Positions 7,966 through 17,686 of a stretch of DNA of 64,000 nt are shown here, in pieces. Both the position numbers and the translations under genes were made by a program. Under the pieces are notes generated by a model that was not told the origin of the DNA, did no database searches, and saw only the letters and a program-made list of their open reading frames with translations. How positions within the stretch are numbered: position 1 is the first letter of the stretch; every line of letters begins with the position of its first letter. The stretch comes from an uncultured Cellulosilyticum sp. GTDB lineage: Bacteria; Bacillota; Clostridia; Lachnospirales; Cellulosilyticaceae. The stretch is taken from the NCBI GenBank assembly GCA_934725855.1, contig CAKVCL010000020.1, positions 1 to 64,000 on the forward strand, read 5' to 3'.

Positions 7966-10521
7966 CTATTTTTGATAAGCTGTATGCTCAAGTGGCAATT
8001 TCGTTCTAAAAATGCCATCTCGTTTATAGTAAGCAAGCTGCGCAGCTGGTGAAGTTGGAATAAGTGGAATCTCTCCTACCCCTTTCGCACCATAAGCTAA
8101 CTCAGCCTCATTTTTCTCAATGAGTATGGTTTCTATTTCTGGCACTTCTGTAGAACGCCATAGTCCAAGCTTTCCATAACCTACGGTTGGTTTGCCATTT
8201 TCTATTTTAGGATTTTCAGTGAGTCCATACCCTAATCCCATCACCACGCCGCCTTCAATCTGTCCTTCTACATTCATTGGATTAATGGCACGTCCTACAT
8301 CATGAGCAGCAACCACTTTCTTTACTTTTCCATCCTCATCTAAAATAACGACTTGAGTGGCATAACCATAAGCGAGGTGACTCACTGGATTTGCTTTATC
8401 TGAACCCATTGGGTCTGTTACCCCTACAAATTCTTCAAAGAAAGTTTCTCCTTCTAACTCCTCTAATGTATGTACGCTAAGTGCTTCTTTTAACTTTAAG
8501 GAGACACGTCTTGTGGTTTCTCCTGTAATCACCGTTTGTCTTGAAGCCGTACTCGTGCCTGAATCAGGCGTTTTGTCGGTATCAGGTGCAATCACCACTA
8601 CTTGACTAGCACTTAGCCCTGTGGTTTCACAGCAGATGGCACGCATCGTACTTGCAATGCCTTGTCCCATACAAGCTGCACTGGTACATAAGAGGACTTT
8701 ACCTTCTTTTACCACAAGCTTCACACGTCCTGTATCCGGTACACCAACGCCCACACCTGAATTCTTAATCGCACAGGCTATGCCTGCCTGCTTCTCATTG
8801 GCATAATAGACGTCTTTAACGGCCTTGAGCGTTTCCACAATCGCTGTTCCTTCATCTGCAATCTGCCCATTTGGCAGCACATCACCTGGTCGAAGGGCAT
8901 TCAGGTAACGAATTTCATAAGGGTCAATCCCCACTTTTTCTGCTAAAAGATTGAGGTTACATTCTGTCGCAAACATCGTTTGGGTTACCCCAAAACCTCT
9001 AAATGCCCCACTTGGAACATTGTTGGTATAAACACTCGTTCCGATAATATCAATATTTTGATAATTATAAGGACCAGCTGCATGCGTACAAGCTCTTTGA
9101 AGCACAGGGCCACCTAAAGAAGCATAGGCGCCTGTATCTGCAATGAGTCTAAGACGCATGGCGGTCAGTTTACCCTTTTCATCACAGCCTGTCGTTAGCT
9201 CCATTTTCATCGGATGACGCTTTGGATGCACCATTAAGCTTTCCGCTCTCGTTAAGGTCACTTGAACAGGTACTCTAGCAATATAAGCTAAAAGAGCGGC
9301 ATGATGCTGCACACTCATATCTTCTTTACCGCCAAATCCTCCGCCTACATAAGCACTCCTTATGGTGAGTTCTTCGTCTTTTAAGCCTAGTAAACGTTTG
9401 ATTTCACGGTGCTCATCATAAATGGATTGGCCGCCTGTATACACGGTTAAATGATGTGCTCCATCTGGGATAGCCAGTGCACTTTCTGGTTCTAGAAACG
9501 CATGCTCTTGTGCAGGGGTTTCATAAGTATTCGTTACCGTATAAGCTGATTTTTCTAAGGCCTCTTTCACATTCCCTCTTTGAATTTTTTCTACCCGATA
9601 TGCGTTACCTGTTTCATGAATTGCATAAGCCCCTTCTTTTAAGGCTTCTTCTGGGTCAAAGATTGGCTCACGCTCTTCATAATCGACTTTAATCAGTGCC
9701 TTAATTTCCTCTAAAGATTCTCTTCTCTTTGAGGCTACAAGTGCCACTGCATCCCCATAGTATCTCGTTTCTTCTCCGATATCTATGAGCGCTGGCCAGT
9801 CTAATGTTAAATGCCCAATCACTCTTTCTCCAGGCACATCTTTAGCCAGTACAATACAAACCGCATCTGGATGTTTTAGTGCCTTGCTAATATCAATCGC
9901 TTTGACCAGTGCTCTTGGATACTGACTACGAAGGGCACTGCCATATACCATGCCTTCGGCTTTTATATCTGCTGCAAATTTGCCCGTCCCTAGAATTTTA
10001 TCTTTGGCATCTGGTCTAATGCTTCTTTCACCGACTTTACCCACTGTTTCACTGAGGATTGGTTCTTCTTCTCCTCTAAAGCATTTGGCCGCCAGTTCAA
10101 TGGCTTCTACGATTTTCTTATAGCCTGTACAACGACATATATTGCCTCTGATTACCTGATTGATTTGCTTTCTAGTAGGCGTCTTTTCCACATCCAGTAA
10201 AGACTTGGCACTAATCACCATACCCGGAATACAAAAACCACATTGCACCGCTCCGACTTTTGAGAAAGCATAGGTATAAATTTCTTTTTCTCTTTCACTT
10301 AAGCCTTCTACCGTTACAATATGTTTGCCTTCTACTTTCTCCATCGTTAAGTGACAAGCAGGCATTTTCTTTCCATCTACTAAAACCATACAAGAGCCAC
10401 ATGCCCCTTCGCTACAGCCTTCTTTAACAGAAGTTAAATCGAGCTCATCTCTTAAAAAATCAATGACTCGTATGCTTTGATCTGTTTGAATTTCTTTTTC
10501 ATTTACGTAAAAATGAAACAC
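7966..10521 (-). CDS. Fused selenium-dependent-type xanthine dehydrogenase (2Fe-2S plus Mo domains)
   Basis: An 851-residue molybdenum hydroxylase that oxidises purines at the Mo centre. Residues 1-150 hold two [2Fe-2S] sites (Cys36, 41, 44, 56 and Cys94, 97, 129, 131). The rest is the Mo-binding region with GGGFGGKED, VLQRACTHAAG, GAFRGFG and the terminal GAKGVGE. In bovine XDH numbering the Glu after GGK corresponds to Glu802 and the Arg in LQRA to Arg880, the pair that marks purine rather than aldehyde oxidation; GAKGVGE supplies the catalytic Glu1261. Length and Fe-S/Mo fusion match the Se_dep_XDH family. There is no in-frame TGA, so any selenium would be a labile ligand, not selenocysteine. 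It lacks an FAD domain. Confidence 0.9.
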   Translation of the reverse strand: MFHFYVNEKEIQTDQSIRVIDFLRDELDLTSVKEGCSEGACGSCMVLVDGKKMPACHLTMEKVEGKHIVTVEGLSEREKEIYTYAFSKVGAVQCGFCIPGMVISAKSLLDVEKTPTRKQINQVIRGNICRCTGYKKIVEAIELAAKCFRGEEEPILSETVGKVGERSIRPDAKDKILGTGKFAADIKAEGMVYGSALRSQYPRALVKAIDISKALKHPDAVCIVLAKDVPGERVIGHLTLDWPALIDIGEETRYYGDAVALVASKRRESLEEIKALIKVDYEEREPIFDPEEALKEGAYAIHETGNAYRVEKIQRGNVKEALEKSAYTVTNTYETPAQEHAFLEPESALAIPDGAHHLTVYTGGQSIYDEHREIKRLLGLKDEELTIRSAYVGGGFGGKEDMSVQHHAALLAYIARVPVQVTLTRAESLMVHPKRHPMKMELTTGCDEKGKLTAMRLRLIADTGAYASLGGPVLQRACTHAAGPYNYQNIDIIGTSVYTNNVPSGAFRGFGVTQTMFATECNLNLLAEKVGIDPYEIRYLNALRPGDVLPNGQIADEGTAIVETLKAVKDVYYANEKQAGIACAIKNSGVGVGVPDTGRVKLVVKEGKVLLCTSAACMGQGIASTMRAICCETTGLSASQVVVIAPDTDKTPDSGTSTASRQTVITGETTRRVSLKLKEALSVHTLEELEGETFFEEFVGVTDPMGSDKANPVSHLAYGYATQVVILDEDGKVKKVVAAHDVGRAINPMNVEGQIEGGVVMGLGYGLTENPKIENGKPTVGYGKLGLWRSTEVPEIETILIEKNEAELAYGAKGVGEIPLIPTSPAAQLAYYKRDGIFRTKLPLEHTAYQK

Positions 10522-10525
10522 AAAA

Positions 10526-12157
10526 TCACCCTCTTTCTATCTTTAGCACCTCACCAGCACGATTTCCAGTAAATTTCCCGTTTTCAATTTCTAAGCTGCC
10601 ATTTACAAAAACATAATCGATGCCACTTGGATACTGCATAGGATTTTCAAAGGTTCCCCTATCGATTACTTCCTCTTCATAAAATAAGACTAAGTCTGCA
10701 AAGAACCCTTCCTTAATTTGTCCTCTTTGTTTTATTTGAAAAACCTGGGCTGGTTTTGCTGTCATTTTATAAATGGCAGTTTCAAGTGGAAAGCACTTTT
10801 CTTCTCTTACATACTTACCAAGCATTCTTGGAAAAGCTCCATATACTCTTGGATGTGGTTTTCCAGATAACAACCCGTCTGTACATAAGTTCATTTCTGG
10901 CCTTGCCATAATCCTTTTAACATGTTCTTCTGTTCCATAGAAATCTACCATGCCTACTGCATTTTTTTCTTCGAGTAATAGGTCAAAAGTGGCATCTAAT
11001 GGATCTTTGCCTCTTTTTTCTCCTAGTTCTTTTAAACTAAGCCCAATCACTTCTTTATTTTTCTCGCTCACCACACTGGTGATAAAAATGCCTTCTACGC
11101 CAGCGAACTGAATGAAATTATCCCAGCCAGGAATCCCATTTTTCATACCTTCCTTCATTTTTTCACGAAGTGTATCCTCTTTTAGTCTTTCCATTAATTT
11201 TTCTGTTCCACCATCGTGTGCCCAAGGTGGTAAAATCACCCCCAGCATGGTGCTACCTGCTATGTAAGGATATTGGTCAAAGGAAATTGATAAGCCTTCT
11301 TTTTGAGCCTCATCTAATTTTTTCAGCATGCCCTCTAACTTATGCCAATTAGGCTTACCACACACTTTAAAATGTGAAAAATGAAGATGCACCCCTGACT
11401 GCCTTGCTACCGTAAGCATCTCATCCATGGATTCTAAAATATCATCTGCTTCACTTCTTTGATGCACCACATAAATCCCATCATATCGATGTACCATCTT
11501 ACAAAGGGCAATGATTTCTTCTGTATGGGCATAAGCACAAGGCATATAAATAAGTCCATCCGATAAACCCACGCAGCCCTTTTGCATTTCTTTTTCTACG
11601 ATGTCACACATTTTAGTCAGTTCTTCCTCAGTCGGCTTTCGATTATCTAACCCCATCGCTGCCATTCTTACATTGCCATGAGGCAGTAGATACATTTCAT
11701 TAATACTTGGCTTTGCTTCTTCAATCTGTTTTAAATAACGACTAACGCTTTCATAATGCCAATTAATGCTTTCATCTTCTCCCTCTAATCCAGCCAAATT
11801 CTTTTTCCATGGCCCAATATACTTTTCGGGAAGCGGCGCCATCGAAATACCATCTTGTCCTAGTACTTCAGTGGTAATCCCTTGCATCAATTTAGGCAAA
11901 AGCTCTGGCTCAGATAGTACCTTTAAATCACTATGACTATGGGTATCAATAAAGCCTGGCGCACAAATGAGTCCATTTGCTTCAATCACTTTGTCTACAT
12001 GTGTTTCTACTATGCTTGCTGGTTTTACCAATGCTTCACCCTCTGCATCTTCCTTTATAATCTTTTGAATGTGCCCGTTCTCTATTAAAATACATCCTTT
12101 ATATCTTTCTTGACCTGTTCCATCTATAATCCAAGCATTTTTAATGAGTGTTTTCAT
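10526..12157 (-). CDS. N-acyl-D-amino-acid deacylase / D-aminoacylase-like amidohydrolase
   Basis: A 543-residue TIM-barrel amidohydrolase with the metal motif DTHSHSDL (about 76), a Glu/His set typical of D-aminoacylases (LHFSHFKVCGKPNW), and a C-terminal GLLSGKPHPRVYGAF loop seen in that family. It should hydrolyse an N-acyl or N-carbamoyl D-amino acid or a cyclic amide. Here it probably acts on an intermediate of ring-opened purine degradation rather than free D-amino acids (inference from position between XDH and ygeY). The ATG at 12157 is preceded by AGGAGGACAAGGC; a longer in-frame start overlaps ygeY and lacks such a site. Confidence 0.82.
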   Translation of the reverse strand: MKTLIKNAWIIDGTGQERYKGCILIENGHIQKIIKEDAEGEALVKPASIVETHVDKVIEANGLICAPGFIDTHSHSDLKVLSEPELLPKLMQGITTEVLGQDGISMAPLPEKYIGPWKKNLAGLEGEDESINWHYESVSRYLKQIEEAKPSINEMYLLPHGNVRMAAMGLDNRKPTEEELTKMCDIVEKEMQKGCVGLSDGLIYMPCAYAHTEEIIALCKMVHRYDGIYVVHQRSEADDILESMDEMLTVARQSGVHLHFSHFKVCGKPNWHKLEGMLKKLDEAQKEGLSISFDQYPYIAGSTMLGVILPPWAHDGGTEKLMERLKEDTLREKMKEGMKNGIPGWDNFIQFAGVEGIFITSVVSEKNKEVIGLSLKELGEKRGKDPLDATFDLLLEEKNAVGMVDFYGTEEHVKRIMARPEMNLCTDGLLSGKPHPRVYGAFPRMLGKYVREEKCFPLETAIYKMTAKPAQVFQIKQRGQIKEGFFADLVLFYEEEVIDRGTFENPMQYPSGIDYVFVNGSLEIENGKFTGNRAGEVLKIERG

Positions 12158-12168
12158 GCCTTGTCCTC

Positions 12169-13353
12169 CTATTTTAAGAGCGCCTTCATGATCCCATAAT
12201 AACATTCAGTCACATTCTCAAGCTGGCTGATTTCTATGTATTCATCAATCGTATGGGCAAGACGTTCTACAGAAGGTCCCATCCCTATCGTCTTAATCCC
12301 TGCTTCTCCTGCATAGTGACTGCCATTGGTGCAAAAATTATACTGGGTGATTTCTGGCTGATACCCCATATCGTTAAGTTCTTTCAATACGTCTTGAATA
12401 TAGGTTTCTTCCTTATTAAATAACCAGCCTGGGAAAAATCTCTCCCCACTAATGGTTTCTCCTGTATAGCACTTTTCTTCTCCTACTGCAAAGGAAACCT
12501 TTGCTTTAAACTCAGAATCTTCTGCCTCTAATTTCTCAATTAATTCTTGAATAGGGGCTAAGACACTTTCTTTGGTTTCACCCACTAAAAGACGTCTATC
12601 ATAGGTTGCCATGCAATATTCAGGAACCACAGAAGCCCCTGGATAAGGACTAGATTTAATATCTGTCAGTTCCAAAATGCCATCTCCTAATATCTCATGA
12701 TGCGTCACTTCAAGTCCTCTAATGGCTTCTACCAACTTGCACATACTATAAACTGCATTAACGCCTTTTTCTGGGTTTGCTGAATGGGCAGGCACACCAA
12801 AAGTTTCTACTTTGACTTCCCCACGCCCTCTTTGTCCAATTTTTAGATTTAAGTTAGACGCCTCACCGATGACCACATAATCTGGCCCAATGGCTTTACT
12901 AATCGCTCGTGCTGCCACTCCTTCAAAGCACTCTTCATGAACGACCCCTGCTACATAAATTTCTCCCTTAAAATTCCTTTCCGTATCTTTGGCAAAATTT
13001 GCTGCGGCACTCGCCATAGCAGCTAGCGCCCCTTTCATATCTGTTGTGCCACGACCATAGATTTTACCATCTTCAATCTCAGCACCAAAAGGATCATGGC
13101 TCCACTTTTCTACATTTTGAGCAGGTACGGTATCCATATGTCCATCAAATACAATTTTCTTACCAGGTAGTTTACCTTTAATCACACCAATTGTATTGCC
13201 ATATGCATCGACTCGCACTTCATCAAAACCTTGCGCCGTAAAAAACTCTTTTAATGCATCAGATACAAGATTTTCTTCTCCTGAATAACTTCTTCTTTTA
13301 ATCAATTTCTGGCATAACTCTATCACAGATTGTTTTCTTTCTTCTGTTAACAT
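12169..13353 (-). CDS. ygeY: YgeY family M20 hydrolase of purine/uric acid catabolism
   Basis: A 394-residue M20 metallopeptidase-fold protein with ligands in FDGHMDTVP, RGTTDMKGA and HEECFEG, plus the dimerisation insert (about 185-300). It matches the selenium-metabolism hydrolase YgeY (TIGR-type family, about 395 residues). In gut anaerobes ygeY is part of the uric-acid-induced cluster and is thought to cleave an amide in a purine-derived intermediate. It sits between dpaL and the D-aminoacylase, 11 bp from the latter. A 110-bp gap (13354-13463) before it contains no hairpin. Confidence 0.9.
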   Translation of the reverse strand: MLTEERKQSVIELCQKLIKRRSYSGEENLVSDALKEFFTAQGFDEVRVDAYGNTIGVIKGKLPGKKIVFDGHMDTVPAQNVEKWSHDPFGAEIEDGKIYGRGTTDMKGALAAMASAAANFAKDTERNFKGEIYVAGVVHEECFEGVAARAISKAIGPDYVVIGEASNLNLKIGQRGRGEVKVETFGVPAHSANPEKGVNAVYSMCKLVEAIRGLEVTHHEILGDGILELTDIKSSPYPGASVVPEYCMATYDRRLLVGETKESVLAPIQELIEKLEAEDSEFKAKVSFAVGEEKCYTGETISGERFFPGWLFNKEETYIQDVLKELNDMGYQPEITQYNFCTNGSHYAGEAGIKTIGMGPSVERLAHTIDEYIEISQLENVTECYYGIMKALLK

Positions 13354-13463
13354 CGCTCTTCCTCCTGTTCACTGCCTTGATATTTTTTTGCCATTACTTT
13401 TTACGTTAATATCTGCCTTAAATTTCAATTTATTTCTTGTTTTTAATCCTATGCCTAGCGCCT

Positions 13464-14669
13464 TTATAACCTTGCATATTTGCCTTCCCAGACAATTTTT
13501 CTATAATTTTCTTGGTCCGTATCGCCCTCTGTATTAAAGAATAATAAAACGGAATCTTTTGTAATCTGAAGCATTTTTCTCATTTCTTCTAGCTCTGGAT
13601 GTGTTAAAATGGCATAGCCAAATCCAAAACCTGCCGCACCACTTTCACCTGCAATAATACGTTCATCGCCTCCTAATGGTGCGCCTAAAACTCTCATCCC
13701 ATCTGCTGCCATTTCATCTGGACAAGAAACAAAATAGTCCGCATAATCTCTTAAAATATCTATGCCTACTGTAACGGGTTCGCCACATGCTAAGCCTGCC
13801 ATAATGGTCTGCATCTCCCCCGTTACAGGATGAATGCGACCATCATTTGCTTTCATGGTTTTAAAAACACAAGCCGCTTCATTAGGTTCTACCACAGTAA
13901 TAATCGGTTTTTCTTCTTTATAAATATCTGAAAAAAATGCCGTCATGGCTGTAGCAAATGAGCCTACTCCAGCTTGCACAAAGATATGCGTTGGTTTCAC
14001 TCCTTGAAGCTGCTCATAAGCTTCTAATGCCATCGTGGTATAACCTTTAATAATGGCTTTTGGAATGTCTTCATAACCTGGCCAAGAGGTATCTTGGACT
14101 AATACCCATCCCTTTTCATCCGCTTCTTTGCTGGCAAGTCTTACAGAATCATCGTAGTTAAAGTCTGTAATCTCTGCTTTAGCGCCTTCTCTTCTAATGT
14201 TTTCAAGTCGCTCCTTGCTGCTTCCCTTTGGCATATAAATGACGCAGTCTTGTAAAAGCTGATGCGCCGTCCAAGCCACCCCTCTTCCGTGGTTGCCATC
14301 CGTTGCAGAAATAAAGGTTTGCTTTCCTATTTTTTCTCTTGTTTCAGTTGCAATCAGCTTCTCATAAGTCATCTCTTCCATAGGAAGTGAAAGCTTCTTT
14401 GCGATATACTCTCCAATTGCATAGCTTCCGCCTAGCACCTTAAATGCATTGAGTCCAAATCGATACGCTTCATCTTTAACATAAATCCCTTTCACCCCAA
14501 GCTTATTAGAAAGGTTTTCTAAGTTTCTTAATGGGGTAGGCTGATACATTGGAAAGCTTTGATGATACTTCTTTGCCTCTTGGGCAACTTCTTTATTCGC
14601 TAAGGTAAGCGCTACTTTCTCTTTAGGTGACTTCTTAACGGATTCATTCGCTACGATTTCATAACCCAT
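13464..14669 (-). CDS. dpaL: Diaminopropionate ammonia-lyase (YgeX)
   Basis: A 401-residue fold type II PLP enzyme that converts 2,3-diaminopropionate to pyruvate and two ammonia. The PLP lysine lies in FGLNAFKVLGGSYA (about residue 77), with ATDGNHGRGVAW binding substrate and a Gly-rich phosphate loop near QAGVGSFATA. Size and motifs match E. coli YgeX/DpaL. In the uric acid cluster it yields pyruvate and ammonia from the carbon-nitrogen skeleton of purines. Its start codon directly abuts the stop of the ygfK-like gene, indicating translational coupling. Confidence 0.92.
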   Translation of the reverse strand: MGYEIVANESVKKSPKEKVALTLANKEVAQEAKKYHQSFPMYQPTPLRNLENLSNKLGVKGIYVKDEAYRFGLNAFKVLGGSYAIGEYIAKKLSLPMEEMTYEKLIATETREKIGKQTFISATDGNHGRGVAWTAHQLLQDCVIYMPKGSSKERLENIRREGAKAEITDFNYDDSVRLASKEADEKGWVLVQDTSWPGYEDIPKAIIKGYTTMALEAYEQLQGVKPTHIFVQAGVGSFATAMTAFFSDIYKEEKPIITVVEPNEAACVFKTMKANDGRIHPVTGEMQTIMAGLACGEPVTVGIDILRDYADYFVSCPDEMAADGMRVLGAPLGGDERIIAGESGAAGFGFGYAILTHPELEEMRKMLQITKDSVLLFFNTEGDTDQENYRKIVWEGKYARL

Positions 14670-16283
14670 TTAAATTCTCCCCCTTTCAATTTCTGCCATC
14701 AGCACAGCTTTAAAACTCTCTAACTGCTTTTCATCTAGTGCTTTAAACTCTATCTGTAATTTCTTACCCTCCACCCAAGCTTTTGATTTTTGACTTTCTA
14801 TATAGCTTGTTTCATCATGATAAATCGTAAACTTTTCTTCATAGGGTTTATGCCCCATCACACATTGCCACTGGCAAGCACCACAGGCGTTACAAAGATG
14901 GTCCAAATGAATGACTTTTTTCTGGTTATCCCACTGAATCGGTATATTGGCACGGTTAGGACAAATATCCACGCATTGATTACATTGACCACAAAGTGAG
15001 GTATAGTTTTCTTTTCTTTCAAACTGAACCGTCTTGCCACTTTGATAACTTTTATTGCTTTTCGCATTTTCTGCTAACTGAGTGAGTTTTTCAGTTCTTA
15101 TCGCCTGCTTCGTATAGTGCTCGCTTTTCTTTATCAGCTTAGTTATATTTTTATAACCCCCTGATTGTAAAACAAAAGAAGAAACGGTCACTGGCGTGAT
15201 GCCTGAGTCAAGAACAGCTTCAATATTGGATAAATCAATGCCTCCAGAGTAAGACATTTCGACTTTCTCATAACCTTTTTGTTCTAGTCCATTGGCTAAC
15301 TCATAAGCCGCTTCAATGGCAATTGGATAAAGTGGCTTTCCTGAAAGATACTTAGCATCTCCCACAAGCCTATCTCCTTTATTTTTGACTGGAAGCGTAT
15401 TGGTTAACTTCACGCCAAATGTTTTTCCTATCTGGTCACTTGCCTCTTTTAACTCATGAACCAATTCGACTGCCATTTCTAAAGTCATGTCTACTTCAAA
15501 AATAGATTCTACAATTTCAATATCCTTATAACCTTGCTCTTTTAATCTACTTTCCACCTTTTCTTTACCAATGAGCGTCGGATTCAATTTAATGAATGTA
15601 TGAAATCCTTTTTCTTTTAAAAGATAAAGGACAATTTCTTTAATTTCATTTCTTTTACAACCATGCATAGTAGAAAGTGTAATCGTATCTGTCAGTGAAT
15701 GCCTGACTTCAAGCGCTTCTATGTCTTGATGACTAAGGGGTAATTCTTTAGCCTGCGCTTTAATAAAAGCCATATCTTTTTGCCACTCCAAAGTCTTTTG
15801 AATGTCTTTCAGTCCTTCTAAAAATGCATCCACTTTAGGAGATTGAATGCCTTTTAAGTCATACCCTACACTGGCTATAAAATGAATCTCTGAAATAGGG
15901 GTTAAATGAAAAACTTTGCTAAGTACAGCAATAAGCAAATAGGCTTTGATATATTCATCTAATGCTTCATTAACTTCCAGTTCGGTGGACCATTCTGTGT
16001 TATAAACTTCATGCCCTACATCAATACACGGTTTAATAATCCCTAATGCTTCTTTTTCCAAGACTTGAACGGTTTTAAGTTCAAAATACTTTGCGCCTGC
16101 TGCATAGCCTGCTACTATATTTCCAGCTAACTGCGTATGAGGTCCTGCTGCCAGTCCAATAGGGGCATGGCTTTCATTTTTATAAACAGGAACCTCATAG
16201 AAGCTGCCCTTTTCTTTATATTCATTCACCAACCCTAAAAGCATTTGTTCAAACGAAATAGGGGTCATTTCTTCATGGTTCAT
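14670..16283 (-). CDS. Short YgfK-like iron-sulfur protein lacking the central flavin domain
   Basis: A 537-residue protein matching the N-terminal dihydroorotate dehydrogenase-like region of YgfK (APIGLAAGPHTQLAGN near residue 42, IKLNPTLIG, VEMSYSGGIDLSN) joined directly to a C-terminal ferredoxin module (CGQCNQCVDICP and CNACGACQWQC, about 434-480). YgfK of E. coli is about 1030 residues with a GltD-like FAD/NAD(P) domain between these parts; that domain is missing and no separate GltD homologue is in the window. YgfK is required for uric acid use and is annotated as a putative selenate reductase subunit. The ATG at 16283 follows AAGGAGG; an earlier in-frame start has no ribosome site. It probably passes electrons to or from the hydroxylases (inference). 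Confidence 0.85.
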   Translation of the reverse strand: MNHEEMTPISFEQMLLGLVNEYKEKGSFYEVPVYKNESHAPIGLAAGPHTQLAGNIVAGYAAGAKYFELKTVQVLEKEALGIIKPCIDVGHEVYNTEWSTELEVNEALDEYIKAYLLIAVLSKVFHLTPISEIHFIASVGYDLKGIQSPKVDAFLEGLKDIQKTLEWQKDMAFIKAQAKELPLSHQDIEALEVRHSLTDTITLSTMHGCKRNEIKEIVLYLLKEKGFHTFIKLNPTLIGKEKVESRLKEQGYKDIEIVESIFEVDMTLEMAVELVHELKEASDQIGKTFGVKLTNTLPVKNKGDRLVGDAKYLSGKPLYPIAIEAAYELANGLEQKGYEKVEMSYSGGIDLSNIEAVLDSGITPVTVSSFVLQSGGYKNITKLIKKSEHYTKQAIRTEKLTQLAENAKSNKSYQSGKTVQFERKENYTSLCGQCNQCVDICPNRANIPIQWDNQKKVIHLDHLCNACGACQWQCVMGHKPYEEKFTIYHDETSYIESQKSKAWVEGKKLQIEFKALDEKQLESFKAVLMAEIERGRI

Positions 16284-16310
16284 CACATTTTCCTCCTTTC
16301 TTATCACACG

Positions 16311-17651
16311 CTATGCCATAAAGCGTTTCCAAAAACTTTGTGCTTGCTTCTCGCAGCTTTTTCTAACGGCTTCTTCATCTATGCTAATAAGTTTTCTATT
16401 TTTCATTACCCACTTGCCATTAATCATCACATCTTCTGTCATAGCACCCTGCATGCCAAACATCACATGAGCATTGATATTTTCTGCATTCATTGGTGTA
16501 AATGGCTGGTAATTCACTAAAATTAAATCTGCCTTAGCACCCTTTTTCAGCTTTCCGATTTCTTTTCCAAAAAGCCTTGTCGCAATTTGAGCATTGTTTT
16601 CAAATAAACACATGCAGGCTTCATCAAAACCTCTTGCCGCATTTTGATGCCCATGTTTTTGTAAAATATGAGCCACCTTTAAAGACTCTAACATATCTTG
16701 GGTATAGCCATCTGTTCCTAACCCCACCAAAATGCCTTCATCCATTATCTTTAAAATGTCTAACCATCCTACGGCATTATTCATATTAGAAGAAGGATTA
16801 TGAATGACTGTCGTGTTTGTTTCTTTAAGCAGTTTATAATCTGCCTCATCAATATGAATACAATGAACGGCTAACGTTTGTTCTCCTAACATTTCATGTT
16901 CATAAAGTCTTCTAACCGCCGATTTTCCATAGGTTTCTTCATTAAAGGTTTCATCATAAAGCCCTTCTGCAATATGAACATGGTAACCACTCTTAAAGCG
17001 ATTGGCTTTTTGAATAGAAGCAAGCGTTTCTTCACTTAAAGTAAAAGGGGCATGTAAACCAATTAATCCTTTAAGCTCAGTACTCGGTGATTGAAGCGTT
17101 TCTTCAATAAAAGTCATATTTTCTTCTATAGCTTCCCTCATCTTTTGTTTTCCATGGCGGTCTGAAATCTCATAAGACAAGCAGCTACGAACACCTAATG
17201 TCTTTGCAGCTTTAGCAATTTGTGATAAGCTGCCTAATATCTCACCATAACTAGCATGATGATCTATTACCGTGGTCACTCCATTTTTAATGCTCTCTAT
17301 CAAAGTCAAACAGGCACTTTCATAAACGTCTTCTAAAGAAAGCCTAGCATCCATTTTCCACCAAAGCTTTTCTAATATCTCTAAAAACTGCTCTGGCGCT
17401 TTACCTGCTACTTTCATTCCTCTTGCAAAGGCACTATAAATATGAGCATGCGTATTAATCATTCCTGGCATGATTACCTTATTTTCAGCATCTATCACTG
17501 TTGCCTGTGAGTATTTTTGCCTAAGCGTTTCATAAGTGCCTACTTCTACAATTTGATCTTCGCAGATAACAACTCCACCGTTTTCATAATAAGGATGGTC
17601 GCTATCTCTTGTAATTACGCTTCCATTTCCAATCAGATACACTACTTTCAC
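16311..17651 (-). CDS. ssnA: SsnA amidohydrolase/chlorohydrolase family protein
   Basis: A 446-residue amidohydrolase matching SsnA of selenium/purine clusters. Metal-site motifs are NTHAHIYSAF (about 67), a YHVHIAEG strand, LAVHCIHID, and GTDGYTQD near the C-terminus; PSSNMNNAVG is characteristic. The relatives are deaminases (guanine deaminase, chlorohydrolases), so it probably deaminates or opens a purine-derived ring; its substrate is not established. The start is GTG at 17651. It lies between the FAD subunit gene and the ygfK-like gene, as in other uric acid clusters. Confidence 0.9.
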   Translation of the reverse strand: MKVVYLIGNGSVITRDSDHPYYENGGVVICEDQIVEVGTYETLRQKYSQATVIDAENKVIMPGMINTHAHIYSAFARGMKVAGKAPEQFLEILEKLWWKMDARLSLEDVYESACLTLIESIKNGVTTVIDHHASYGEILGSLSQIAKAAKTLGVRSCLSYEISDRHGKQKMREAIEENMTFIEETLQSPSTELKGLIGLHAPFTLSEETLASIQKANRFKSGYHVHIAEGLYDETFNEETYGKSAVRRLYEHEMLGEQTLAVHCIHIDEADYKLLKETNTTVIHNPSSNMNNAVGWLDILKIMDEGILVGLGTDGYTQDMLESLKVAHILQKHGHQNAARGFDEACMCLFENNAQIATRLFGKEIGKLKKGAKADLILVNYQPFTPMNAENINAHVMFGMQGAMTEDVMINGKWVMKNRKLISIDEEAVRKSCEKQAQSFWKRFMA

Positions 17652-17686
17652 CTACTCTCTAACTTGCCTATCCCTTCCTCATTTAT

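Noticed and set aside
16245..16520. + strand ORFs opposite ssnA/ygfK and similar antisense ORFs elsewhere
   Set aside because: They are shadows of clearly coding genes on the other strand, without ribosome sites or recognisable domains.
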